From CALGKJ01 sp049322695 (lineage in GTDB: Bacteria > Bacillota > Clostridia > Lutisporales > Lutisporaceae), in assembly GCA_049322695.1 (NCBI GenBank), contig JBMORW010000046.1:62001-126000 (forward strand): 64,000 nt of DNA, in the 5' to 3' direction. Below, piece after piece: positions 25,574 to 33,016 of the stretch. The first letter of the stretch is position 1; every line of letters starts with the position of its first letter. Under the pieces are notes generated by a model that was not told the DNA's origin, did not search any database, and saw nothing but the letters and a program-made list of their open reading frames with translations. The translations under genes were made by a program, and so were the position numbers.

Positions 25574-26782
25574 ATGAGAGCAGGATATCTATCTGAATAC
25601 TTTAGTGGAGTTGCAGTTAAATACCTTAGTGCAGTTGAAGCCGACTTGGTTAAAAGCCATCAACATGAGTTTAATGGGGTGGAAGGCTTAAAAAGAATAT
25701 TTGGCAGGGCACAAGGAAAAAGAAATTTTAATGCAAAGTTCGTATACTTAACTGACAATGATGATGAGCCAGTTACTTCAAATGGCTATTTGACTTGGTA
25801 TGATGCTAGAGAAAAACATCCAACAAGGTCAGAGCATAGATTGTATTTTCCAACAACCACAGTATCAACGTGTGCAGCTGAAGGTGATTTACTCGTCATA
25901 GGCTTAAGACCTGATGATACCGTGTTAGTTGTGATAGCTGAAGCTGGTTCTACTATCTCAAATCAAATAAGATGGCTGTTTGGTTTTAATGAAGATATGC
26001 ATCCGGGGTTCTCTGTAAGAGGGGAGCTTGAAAGTGAACAAGATAGGATTGCATTTACTTCCAGAATAATACTAGAACAAATTGGGATAGAGGTTGAAAC
26101 GAGTGAGGTAACTTATCTAGATGATATGCTATCACGATTCAACAGTCGATTCCCAACAACCGTTGAGTTTTCTGCATATGCTCGCTCTACATTAAGGGAT
26201 ATTAACCCTGTAGAAGACCCTGATACTACTCTTGTAGCATGGATTGAAAGAGAAGAAGTTCTTTTTAGAACTCTTGAAAAGCATTTGATTGCGGAAAGAC
26301 TAACACGAGGTTTCGATGATGATGTTGAAGGTTTCATACAGTATTCACTATCTGTACAGAATCGTAGAAAGAGTAGAGTTGGCTTTGCTTTAGAAAATCA
26401 TGTTGAAGAGATTTTTCTGCTAAACGGAATAAGCTATTCTAGAACAAAAGTAACTGAGAATAAATCAAAGCCAGATTTTATATTTCCGAGCATTGAAAGA
26501 TATCATGACCTAAGTTTTAATCCAATGCTGTTAACTATGCTTGGAGTAAAAAGTACATGCAAAGATAGATGGAGACAGGTTCTGTCTGAAGCTGATAGAA
26601 TTGATTTTAAGCATCTACTTACATTGGAAGCTGCCATTAGTGAAAATCAAACAAGTGAGATGAGGGATAGGAATCTACAGCTAGTTTTACCTAGAAGTAT
26701 TCATTCTACATATACCTCGAGACAGCAAGATTGGTTAATTGACATGAGAGATTTCATCAGGTTAGTTAGAGAAAGACAATAA
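25574..26782 (+). CDS. EcoRII-family type II restriction endonuclease
   Basis: The 402-residue protein matches EcoRII in two-domain form. The N-terminal effector domain (about 1-170) includes NAKFVYLTDNDDEPVTSNGY and RLYFPTTTVSTCA. The C-terminal catalytic domain (about 230-400) carries KPDFIFPS (around 300) and GVKSTCKDRWRQVL (around 325), a PD-(D/E)XK active site. EcoRII enzymes are type IIE and need a second recognition site as effector. It follows the methyltransferase by 34 bases, starting after GTGAGGTATAGAGT. The pair should form an active system. Confidence 0.9.
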   Translation: MRAGYLSEYFSGVAVKYLSAVEADLVKSHQHEFNGVEGLKRIFGRAQGKRNFNAKFVYLTDNDDEPVTSNGYLTWYDAREKHPTRSEHRLYFPTTTVSTCAAEGDLLVIGLRPDDTVLVVIAEAGSTISNQIRWLFGFNEDMHPGFSVRGELESEQDRIAFTSRIILEQIGIEVETSEVTYLDDMLSRFNSRFPTTVEFSAYARSTLRDINPVEDPDTTLVAWIEREEVLFRTLEKHLIAERLTRGFDDDVEGFIQYSLSVQNRRKSRVGFALENHVEEIFLLNGISYSRTKVTENKSKPDFIFPSIERYHDLSFNPMLLTMLGVKSTCKDRWRQVLSEADRIDFKHLLTLEAAISENQTSEMRDRNLQLVLPRSIHSTYTSRQQDWLIDMRDFIRLVRERQ

Positions 26783-26806
26783 TCATAAGAATAGAAGATA
26801 TTAAGA

Positions 26807-26836
26807 TAGGAGTGGTTAAGAGATTACCCACTCCTA
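26807..26836 (+). terminator. terminator after the endonuclease gene
   Basis: TAGGAGTGG (26807-26815) pairs with CCACTCCTA (26828-26836) and is followed by ATTATTTCTT. It ends the restriction-modification operon. Confidence 0.75.
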
Positions 26837-26993
26837 ATTATTTCTTCCCAGAATCAATACAAATTGTATAAGAGTGAAGAGAAAAAAGCGAAGTATAGAG
26901 AATATTCTTTCTAAACAATCAAGGAGTAGGATAAGTGCCAAGCACCGAAGTTATCCAGTTATTAGGATGAGCAGAAAAATCGCAGTTAAAGCG

Positions 26994-27018
26994 GTACGGT
27001 GAGCCTTATCATAAGTAA
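26994..27018 (+). repeat. 25-base dispersed repeat, copy 1
   Basis: GTACGGTGA followed by a variable base and CCTTATCATAAGTAA recurs at 29742-29766 with a single mismatch. A shorter related block lies near 34946 (CCGTACCATAAATAA). Confidence 0.7.
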
Positions 27019-27076
27019 GTGATGTCTTTTCATTAATTATGTATTTTCAAGGTATATGTTGATTTGAAGTATTAAC

Positions 27077-27122
27077 GGGGACAGTTCATTGTGCTTTGAT
27101 TAAAGCAAAAAGAACCGTCCCT
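27077..27122. repeat. palindromic repeat element, copy 1
   Basis: GGGGACAGTTC (27077-27087) pairs with GAACCGTCCCT (27112-27122) with one mismatch, enclosing a TGCTTT/AAAGCA inner stem. Read on the minus strand it matches the element at 30224-30274 (GGGAYRGTTCTTTTTGCTTT), so the two belong to one family. Confidence 0.7.
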
Positions 27123-27620
27123 GTTGCTTTCCAAAGAGGTATGTACTTAGTTTAAATCCTACTTAGATGAAAATAACTACATAACAAATAGAAACAAAAA
27201 CTTTAGTAAACAATCAATAATTAATATACTATCAAATAATTTTATATAGGGATAGTAAGACATGGCACGATAATGAGAAAAGGTTCGCACAAACCAATAA
27301 TAAGTAAAGTAGTATATAATGAGGTAAAGCATTTACTTAATAGAAACAAAAATATATAAGAGCAAAATATTGACTATTATAAAGATATATAATAATAAAC
27401 AATGTGCACCTTGAAGACTTGAATGTTGCGACGATATATGCGATAATAGTAATTCATAGCTGACGGATGTTTACAATACAAACATAATATTAACTAAACA
27501 TGTCGAAATATAGAGCTAATAAAAAGGCTTAAAAAACACTGTGACTTAATATTAGAAGCAATAATAAAAACAAATAAATAATGTTATAAAACAATTTGGA
27601 AGAAGTTTAAGCGAAAAATA

Positions 27621-27648
27621 TTGACAAAAAGAAATAGCGTGCTATAAT
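27621..27648 (+). promoter_or_regulatory. consensus promoter of the 27687 gene
   Basis: TTGACA (27621-27626) and TATAAT (27643-27648) are perfect hexamers separated by 16 bases. The gene starts about 40 bases downstream behind GGAGGTGGGAATAA. Confidence 0.8.
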
Positions 27649-27686
27649 GGTATTGTAAAGGAATATATTTCTGGAGGTGGGAATAA

Positions 27687-28091
27687 ATGAAATTTAATTT
27701 TCAATTCTTTGGGCCTTCATCAGGAGCACCTATTGTATCTATAGCTTCTTATGGAATTACTTTTAATAGTTCAGCAATTGAAATGTTGAAAAAACCAAAA
27801 AGAATATTAATAGGCTTTGATGTTAGTAAGAAGGTATTGGGATTTATACCTGTAGAAAAAGATGAAGATGACCCTGCTGGTAGAAGTTACGCATTTGCAG
27901 AAAGAGAAAGGAATGGAGTAATTCGTATCAGCAATAAAGATTTTCTAATGTATGTCTCTAATAAGACTGGAGTAGACTTTTCTAAGTCGGTAAAGTATGC
28001 AGCAGATTGGCTAGAAGAAGAACGGACAATGGTAATTGAACTGAACAGTCCTTTAGACAGCGGCTCTGACACAGAAATGGAAGAAGAGTAA
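27687..28091 (+). CDS. hypothetical protein with a strong promoter
   Basis: The 134-residue acidic protein has a mixed alpha/beta N-terminus with APIVSIASYGITFNSSAIEM and KKPKRILIGFDVSKKVLGFI, and an acidic tail DSGSDTEMEEE. I cannot assign a family. The consensus promoter and excellent ribosome-binding site suggest high expression, unusual for an island gene of unknown role. A structured region and a small coupled frame follow. Confidence 0.65.
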   Translation: MKFNFQFFGPSSGAPIVSIASYGITFNSSAIEMLKKPKRILIGFDVSKKVLGFIPVEKDEDDPAGRSYAFAERERNGVIRISNKDFLMYVSNKTGVDFSKSVKYAADWLEEERTMVIELNSPLDSGSDTEMEEE

Positions 28092-28229
28092 AAAAAAGAG
28101 CCATTAATGGCCATTACATAGATTTGACCTCGCAGATGGTCACCAGTGGAACCTGTTACTACCCATCAATGTTAACGGCATTGATGAACAGGAACTACTG
28201 CAAATTTAAAAGAAAGCGAGGTGAGTTTA
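28092..28229 (+). other. hairpin region with overlapping small frames
   Basis: CATCAATG (28164-28171) and CATTGATG (28179-28186) form a perfect inner stem. CAGT...CCTGTT with AACAGG...ACTG (28144-28200) extends it. Two overlapping frames could be coding: a 33-codon frame from ATG 28136 whose TGA overlaps the GTG start of the next gene, and an open frame reading RFDLADGHQWNLLLPINVNG without a proper start. One of them may be a gene fragment. Confidence 0.35.
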
Positions 28230-28364
28230 GTGATTGAAATTTTCTCTAAAACAATTAGGTTAAAAAATGGTAAAATCCTATATGCTTCCAATTACGGTTT
28301 AGAAGCATTTAGGTTCTTCGTTTCAAAAGAAGAATACGAGAAATATTGGAAAAATAAAAAATAA
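28230..28364 (+). CDS. 44-residue small protein
   Basis: GTG at 28230 follows GCGAGGTGAGTTTA and encodes a 44-residue basic protein (MIEIFSKTIRLKNGKILYAS at the start, EEYEKYWKNKK at the end). Its beta-rich start and helical end look like a genuine small domain. No family is recognised. Its start overlaps the stop of the preceding 33-codon frame. Confidence 0.55.
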   Translation: MIEIFSKTIRLKNGKILYASNYGLEAFRFFVSKEEYEKYWKNKK

Positions 28365-28656
28365 CTAAACTTTTACAGGTATAGGACTTGGTAGTGTTCT
28401 ATACCTAGTTTTAACTTATATTAATATTTTATACTATATTTATATTTTCATCAAATAAAATTTTAAAGAATTTGTATAATTTACTAACTAAGATAAATCT
28501 ACCATAATAACTTTAAAATAAAATGTTAGATAAAGTGTGATTTGATAAATAGTTAATTATTGATATAAGGAGTTTTTGTCTTAAGTTCATTTGAGTGTTA
28601 GATACCTTAAATGGATACTTTTTATTTCTATTATAATTACAATTTAAGGAGGTAGT

Positions 28657-29613
28657 ATGATGTCTAATAAATGGATTGACGAAAAAGTCCTTCAGAAATA
28701 TTTTGTGGAAAACTGCACTCAATATAATGTGCTTATTGATGGGATAGAATATCCAATTACTTCAGCTAGATTTAATGAGCCTTTTGATAGGTTCCCAGAT
28801 ATTTTTTGTGTAGTAAATGGAGAGGAATATCCTGTAGAAGTAGAGTGGTTATCATCTCATTACGATCACGATAAAAAGAATAAGGAACGATCAGATACAA
28901 AGTCTTATACGCACGATATGTTTAAGGACAATAATGGTTTCCTAGTTGTACTTGAAAAGGATAAGGAAATATATAGCTTTCAACAAGTAGTAATTAATAA
29001 AGAAGATTTACATAAATGGTTCAAGAAAAATGCTACTACACTTTTAAGTGAGAGTATTGAACGATTTAGAGCAGAAAGATTTAAGAAAAGAAAATATCCT
29101 AAGATATGGTTCATTTATGTCTCAGAAAATGTATCAGAAAACTGGGAACATTCAAAAACAAACGGAATATGGGGCTTTACTGAAGGTAGGCTAAAACAAA
29201 GTAAGGATTTAAAAGATATTCGACAAAATGATTTAGTTCTCTTTGCAGGCCCAATTAAGACTGGGGCAAAGAAGTTAGATGGGTGGCCTCGTGTAAATGA
29301 TGATAAGCTAAAAGAGATACAAAATGCAGATGATTATATTGTAAACAATATTGAAGTATTCAAGATAATAGAAGGCTATTATGATGAAAGAGATAATAAT
29401 GTTTATAATACTATATGGCCTGATGAAACTAATCATAATAAGAAATATCCACATAGATTTAGATTTGAGCCACAACATATATCTCAGTTCTCTGGTGTAT
29501 CTTTTAAGAAATTAGATTTTTATACGATATGTAAATTAAAGGAGGCTGCCAGATTATCGCTAATTGAAATTGACTATTCTCATTTTGTAGAGTTGTTAAG
29601 GAATTTTAGCTAG
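28657..29613 (+). CDS. putative nuclease fused to an EVE/PUA-like domain
   Basis: The 318-residue protein starts after AAGGAGGTAGT. Its N-terminal part has a restriction-fold pattern: FDRFPDIFCVVNGEEYPVEV, with Asp48 followed by the E61-V-E63 strand. The C-terminal half (about 145-300) has features of EVE/YTH-like modified-base readers: NGIWGFTEGRL, RQNDLVLFAGPI, a VFKIIEGYYDE strand, TIWPDE and KYPHRFRFE. A nuclease joined to an EVE-like reader is the architecture of modification-dependent (type IV) restriction enzymes. The K of the ExK motif is not obvious, so catalysis is uncertain. The nearby methyltransferase system supports a defence role. Confidence 0.6.
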   Translation: MMSNKWIDEKVLQKYFVENCTQYNVLIDGIEYPITSARFNEPFDRFPDIFCVVNGEEYPVEVEWLSSHYDHDKKNKERSDTKSYTHDMFKDNNGFLVVLEKDKEIYSFQQVVINKEDLHKWFKKNATTLLSESIERFRAERFKKRKYPKIWFIYVSENVSENWEHSKTNGIWGFTEGRLKQSKDLKDIRQNDLVLFAGPIKTGAKKLDGWPRVNDDKLKEIQNADDYIVNNIEVFKIIEGYYDERDNNVYNTIWPDETNHNKKYPHRFRFEPQHISQFSGVSFKKLDFYTICKLKEAARLSLIEIDYSHFVELLRNFS

Positions 29614-29653
29614 TCTAAAAATAAGTATTACAAATAAAGGTTATGTTTCAATA

Positions 29654-29705
29654 TTATAGTAAAGATATAAGGTCTAAGTTATTAGACCTTATATCTTTAC
29701 TATAA
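29654..29705. repeat. perfect 24-bp inverted repeat
   Basis: The arms 29654-29677 and 29682-29705 are exact reverse complements around a four-base GTTA loop. There is no clean T run after either side, so it is a poor classical terminator. It may be a bidirectional terminator or the scar of a palindromic element. Confidence 0.8.
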
Positions 29706-29741
29706 ACTTTATGCTCAAAGTCTTCTTTGTTCTTAGGTAAT

Positions 29742-29766
29742 GTACGGTGAACCTTATCATAAGTAA
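29742..29766 (+). repeat. 25-base dispersed repeat, copy 2
   Basis: It matches 26994-27018 with one mismatch (GTACGGTGAACCTTATCATA here). It lies between the 24-bp palindrome and the DUF2200 gene. Confidence 0.7.
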
Positions 29767-29837
29767 CGGAGGCTTTGGTTTGAGCTTGGCTATTTTTCGT
29801 GGTACAATAGAAAAAACCATGAGAGTGAGGATGTATC

Positions 29838-30188
29838 ATGACAAGACATCATATATATAAAATGAGTGTAGCAAAGGTTTATCCCTATTATGTTGAGAAG
29901 GCAGAGAAGAAGGGACGCAAAAAAACAGAAGTCGATGAAATCATCCGTTGGCTGACAGGATATAGCCAGGAAGAGTTCGAAGCGCAACTGGAAAAACAGA
30001 CAGACTTTGAGACCTTCTTTGCGAAGGCTCCTCAGCTTAATCCTTTGCGGACTTTGATAAAAGGGGTGGTCTGCGGTGTACGAGTGGAAGACATTGAAGA
30101 ACCAACTATGCGGGAAATTCGCTATCTGGATAAGCTGATTGATGAGTTAGCAAAGGGAAAAGCGATGGACAAAATTTTGAGGAAATAA
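29838..30188 (+). CDS. DUF2200 family protein
   Basis: The 116-residue protein begins MTRHHIYKMSVAKVYPYYVE and carries IIRWLTGYSQEEFEAQLEK and APQLNPLRTLIKGVVCGVRV, the pattern of DUF2200. The family is small and cytosolic with unknown function. A second copy lies at 37131-37479 and is broken by frameshifts and a stop. Upstream and downstream sequences of the two copies are also similar, showing a segmental duplication. Confidence 0.85.
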   Translation: MTRHHIYKMSVAKVYPYYVEKAEKKGRKKTEVDEIIRWLTGYSQEEFEAQLEKQTDFETFFAKAPQLNPLRTLIKGVVCGVRVEDIEEPTMREIRYLDKLIDELAKGKAMDKILRK

Positions 30189-30223
30189 TCATTAAACAAG
30201 AAAAACACTGATTTTAGAAGCGG

Positions 30224-30274
30224 TAGGGATAGTTCTTTTTGCTTTTACTGGAAGCGTGAAGAACTATCCCTACT
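30224..30274. repeat. palindromic repeat element, copy 2
   Basis: GTAGGGATAGTTCT (30224-30237) pairs perfectly with AGAACTATCCCTAC (30261-30274). It resembles the element at 27077-27122 in opposite orientation. Its position between DUF2200 and the convergent flavodoxin gene suggests it also terminates transcription. Confidence 0.75.
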
Positions 30275-30282
30275 GCCTTGTT

Positions 30283-30873
30283 TTACAGCTTTTTTGCTAA
30301 CTCTGTACCTTTTTCATAAGCTTCCTGCAGAACGCCGGGCATTTCTGTTACCAGCTTGTTATATGTTCCAGGAACCAGATGTTCCCCCAGAAGTTCTGCA
30401 TTTAATAAGTTAAACATTGTTTTACAAATATCGTATATAGGGCTCCAACGAGAATAATCATCTCTTGCTGCGGTAGCAATTATAAATCCATATCGTTTTT
30501 TGTTACGATTTATAAGTTCTGAAGCATACGTTCCCTCTTCTGCTAATATTTTGCCTGCAAGAACAGCTTGGAACCTATCCATTACAATTTTAACAAAAGA
30601 GCTTACGTTACCGAAGTATACAGGTGTTGCAATTATTACTAAGTCTGCCTCATCAAGCTTCTTATAAAGCCTTTGCATATCATCGTCAATAGAACACCCC
30701 AAGCTATTCCAGCAGCTTTCACAGGCAACGCAGGGAGATATTTTCATATCTGACAGCACCATCTTTTCAAATAAAACATCTGCTGTTTCTAAACCTTCTG
30801 CAAACTTTTCCATTAATAATTCAGTATTGCCCTTTTTTCTAGGGCTTCCCATAATGCATAAAGCACGAATCAA
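30283..30873 (-). CDS. flavodoxin-fold NAD(P)H-dependent FMN oxidoreductase
   Basis: The 196-residue protein begins IRALCIMGSPRKKGNTELLM, the FMN phosphate-binding loop of the NADPH-dependent FMN reductase/iron-sulphur flavoprotein family. It also has CVACESCWNSLGCSIDDDMQ and ATPVYFGNVSSFVK. It starts at TTG after AGGGGGAATAAG. It is divergent from an HxlR regulator, a common pairing in which HxlR controls a redox gene in response to thiol or electrophile stress. Confidence 0.85.
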   Translation of the reverse strand: MIRALCIMGSPRKKGNTELLMEKFAEGLETADVLFEKMVLSDMKISPCVACESCWNSLGCSIDDDMQRLYKKLDEADLVIIATPVYFGNVSSFVKIVMDRFQAVLAGKILAEEGTYASELINRNKKRYGFIIATAARDDYSRWSPIYDICKTMFNLLNAELLGEHLVPGTYNKLVTEMPGVLQEAYEKGTELAKKL

Positions 30874-30984
30874 ACTTATTCCCCCTTTTTTTATTATGCT
30901 ATAATTATATGTAATGGTTTAGTTTCTGTTAAGTATGCACTTATTTGTGCCTAGTTACATTTTGGAAACCATGGAGGGATGGAT

Positions 30985-31320
30985 ATGAATAAAGAGACAA
31001 AACTAATGCAATGTGGCAGTAAGTCCTATAAATGTACAGTAGCATTGGCATTAGGCGTTATAGGCGGAAAGTGGAAACCCCTTATATTGTGGCATCTTAA
31101 GGATGGAACTATGCGCTTTGGAGAGCTTAGGCGTACCATAAATGGAGTGACACACAAAATATTGACTCAACATCTCAGGGAACTGGAAGCAGACGGATTA
31201 ATCAACAGAAGTGCGTATTCACAGGTACCGCTTAAGGTAGAATACTCACTGACTGAGAAGGGGAGAACTGTCATACCTATTCTGAGTATGATAAGCAAAT
31301 GGGGAGCTGATCATTGCTAG
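30985..31320 (+). CDS. HxlR-family winged-helix regulator
   Basis: The start at 30985 is chosen because GGAGGG lies six bases before it, while the ATG at 30979 touches it. The 111-residue protein has the HxlR signature: a conserved N-terminal Cys in SYKCTVALALGVIGGKWKPL, the recognition helix in FGELRRTINGVTHKILTQHL, and the wing YSQVPLKVEYSLTEKG. It is likely to regulate the divergent flavodoxin gene. Confidence 0.88.
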   Translation: MNKETKLMQCGSKSYKCTVALALGVIGGKWKPLILWHLKDGTMRFGELRRTINGVTHKILTQHLRELEADGLINRSAYSQVPLKVEYSLTEKGRTVIPILSMISKWGADHC

Positions 31321-31337
31321 TAAAAAAGGAACAAATC

Positions 31338-31402
31338 CAGGCACGTCAGTTAGGCAGTTATTGGTGAAAGTATCAAGCATAACTGTCTATCTGTCGTGCC
31401 TG
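31338..31402. repeat. palindromic GTGCCTG element, probable terminator
   Basis: CAGGCACG (31338-31345) pairs with CGTGCCTG (31395-31402), with an inner GGCAGTTAT/ATAACTGTC stem. Related GTGCCTG palindromes occur at 47587-47646 and 48804-48844. Single half-sites (GGTGTCAGG) lie near 36502 and 38637. Confidence 0.6.
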
Positions 31403-31411
31403 ACACCATAA

Positions 31412-32483
31412 TTACAAAAAATAGCATTACCCTCTTGACTCTTCCTTTGGGGAAGCCTTTATACTGAGCTTATCAATGATAATTAAGAAAAGAGGTCGAA
31501 AAAATGAGCAGTCTAATCAAGATCAAAGATGTGTCAAGCAAATATGACATTACAGCCCGTACACTGCGTTATTATGAGGACATGGGATTGCTGTCCAGCA
31601 CCCGTAGTGATGACTACACATATAGAATGTATGACGAAAATGCCATTAGGAGGCTTGAACAAATACTCATTTTACGCAAGCTGAATATCAGCATAAAAGA
31701 CATTCAACGTGTTTTCAATACTTCCGGTTCTGAAGTAGTTTTGGAAGTGCTGGGTAAAAAAGTACAGAACATAGATGACGAGGTTGCACTTTTGCATGAG
31801 TTGAAAGAAATCGTGCTGGATTTTATACGTGAAATCGAGCACGTGAACTTTGCGGACAACTCCGACATAAAACTGCTGTATAACAAGGCTAAAGAGATTG
31901 AAACGCAATTGATAAGCATTGACTATATCGGCAAGCCCTCCAACATAAACCGCTTGATTGAAATAACGGAAAAATTGGATAAAAAAATACCTGATATAAT
32001 GGTCGTCAGGATACCGGAATTTAGAGCGGTGACAGTGGGCGATCAATCATGGGAGGATATGTTCAAAGAAGGCGGATATATGTACCAGTTGTGGCAGTAT
32101 TGTCATTTATATAAGAACGTGATTTTCGATTGTTTTGATTTTTTGCTGTCTAAAAATGACAAAGCTGAATGGATATGTGCCGTTAAAGATGGTGTTACCG
32201 ATGCGGATGTAGGTCCTTTAAAATTGTTCGATTTTCCGGGAGGCTTATACGCTATGGCAGTCAGTATTGACGAGGATAATGAGAGCATACACAAAGTGGA
32301 AAATAAAGTTTGCCAATGGATTGAAAGCACAAATTTTGAGTTTGACAAAGACCGAAATGTTATGTTCAATATGCCTTATTTGTATGAAGATGGAAGAGAT
32401 GTTGTCTATAAAGACATAGAAAAGGGACTTGGCTATAAGCAAATGCAAAGATATTTTCCCATTAAGCTAAAAGAGGGAATATA
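31412..32483 (+). repeat. 1,072-bp direct repeat, copy 1
   Basis: This segment is repeated at 35347-36418 with a constant offset of 3,935 bases. The only difference I found is G at 32439 against A at 36374. It contains the promoter and whole coding region of a MerR-type regulator. Recombination between the copies would release the 3.9 kb between them. Confidence 0.95.
31435..31465 (+). promoter_or_regulatory. MerR-type promoter with a 19-base spacer and operator
   Basis: TTGACT (31435-31440) and TATACT (31460-31465) are 19 bases apart, the over-long spacing used by MerR-family activators. The spacer contains the dyad CTTCC-TTTGG-GGAAG, a probable operator for the gene's own product. The same site is repeated at 35370-35400. 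Confidence 0.8.
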
Positions 32484-32484
32484 G
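31504..32484 (+). CDS. MerR-family regulator with effector-binding domain, copy 1
   Basis: The 326-residue protein has an N-terminal MerR winged helix (IKDVSSKYDITARTLRYYED and SDDYTYRMYDENAIRRLEQI). A dimerisation coiled coil follows (about 75-125), then a long GyrI-like effector domain (about 145-320, with VVRIPEFRAVTVGDQSWEDM and CAVKDGVTDADVGPLKLFDF). Such proteins bind a drug-like small molecule and activate over-spaced promoters, and the gene's own promoter is of that type. It is followed by a pyridoxamine-phosphate-oxidase-family gene. The protein is identical to copy 2. Confidence 0.9.
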   Translation: MSSLIKIKDVSSKYDITARTLRYYEDMGLLSSTRSDDYTYRMYDENAIRRLEQILILRKLNISIKDIQRVFNTSGSEVVLEVLGKKVQNIDDEVALLHELKEIVLDFIREIEHVNFADNSDIKLLYNKAKEIETQLISIDYIGKPSNINRLIEITEKLDKKIPDIMVVRIPEFRAVTVGDQSWEDMFKEGGYMYQLWQYCHLYKNVIFDCFDFLLSKNDKAEWICAVKDGVTDADVGPLKLFDFPGGLYAMAVSIDEDNESIHKVENKVCQWIESTNFEFDKDRNVMFNMPYLYEDGRDVVYKDIEKGLGYKQMQRYFPIKLKEGI

Positions 32485-32539
32485 AAATGTAAAGTACGAC
32501 AGGAACCATAGGGATATAAAAATAAATGGAGGAATTAGC

Positions 32540-33016
32540 ATGAACAAGTATGAAAACGCAATGAAGCTTATGGAAGAATACTGCGGAAACGGAAAGGACA
32601 ACCTTATTGCTCTTGCAACTATTGCATTGTCTCCGAACGCCGTTGGCAATCCCCGCCCTGCTGTTCGTATGGTTGACGCTTATTATGAAGATGGCGTGTT
32701 TTATGTTTCCACAGATGCCAACAAAAATAAAACGCTGGAAATTGGGAAAAACAACGAGATTTCCATCTGTGGGTTAGACTTGTTTGTTGCTCAAGGAACA
32801 GCTGAAAATCTCGGTTGGGTAAAGGACGAGAGGAACGCTGAAATAAGAGCGAAGATGAAAAAAATCTTCACATGGTTCGATGCACATGGCGACGAAGACA
32901 ACCCTGACTCAATCGTTTTGCGTATCACCCTTACGGAAGGAACCATAACTGATAACGACAAAAAATACGGTGAATGGCAGTATAAAGTTGACTTTGTGAA
33001 GAAGGAAGCGATGTAA
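32540..33016 (+). CDS. pyridoxamine 5'-phosphate oxidase family flavoprotein
   Basis: The 158-residue protein has the FMN-binding split-barrel pattern: LIALATIALSPNAVGNPRPA, then VFYVSTDANKNKTLEIGKNN and ISICGLDLFVAQGTAENLGW. It probably binds FMN or F420-like cofactor and reduces small molecules, though the substrate is not evident. It starts after ATGGAGGAATTAGC, 56 bases after the MerR gene, and is a likely target of it. A short remnant of a second copy follows the other MerR copy (36421-36450). Confidence 0.8.
   Translation: MNKYENAMKLMEEYCGNGKDNLIALATIALSPNAVGNPRPAVRMVDAYYEDGVFYVSTDANKNKTLEIGKNNEISICGLDLFVAQGTAENLGWVKDERNAEIRAKMKKIFTWFDAHGDEDNPDSIVLRITLTEGTITDNDKKYGEWQYKVDFVKKEAM

Larger units (their letters stand above)
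26837..27620. other. long gene-free stretch in the island
   Basis: About 780 bases with no supported gene. It holds one member of a 25-base dispersed repeat (26994-27018) and one palindromic repeat (27077-27122). The remainder is very AT-rich and unstructured. It resembles decayed mobile DNA. Confidence 0.5.
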
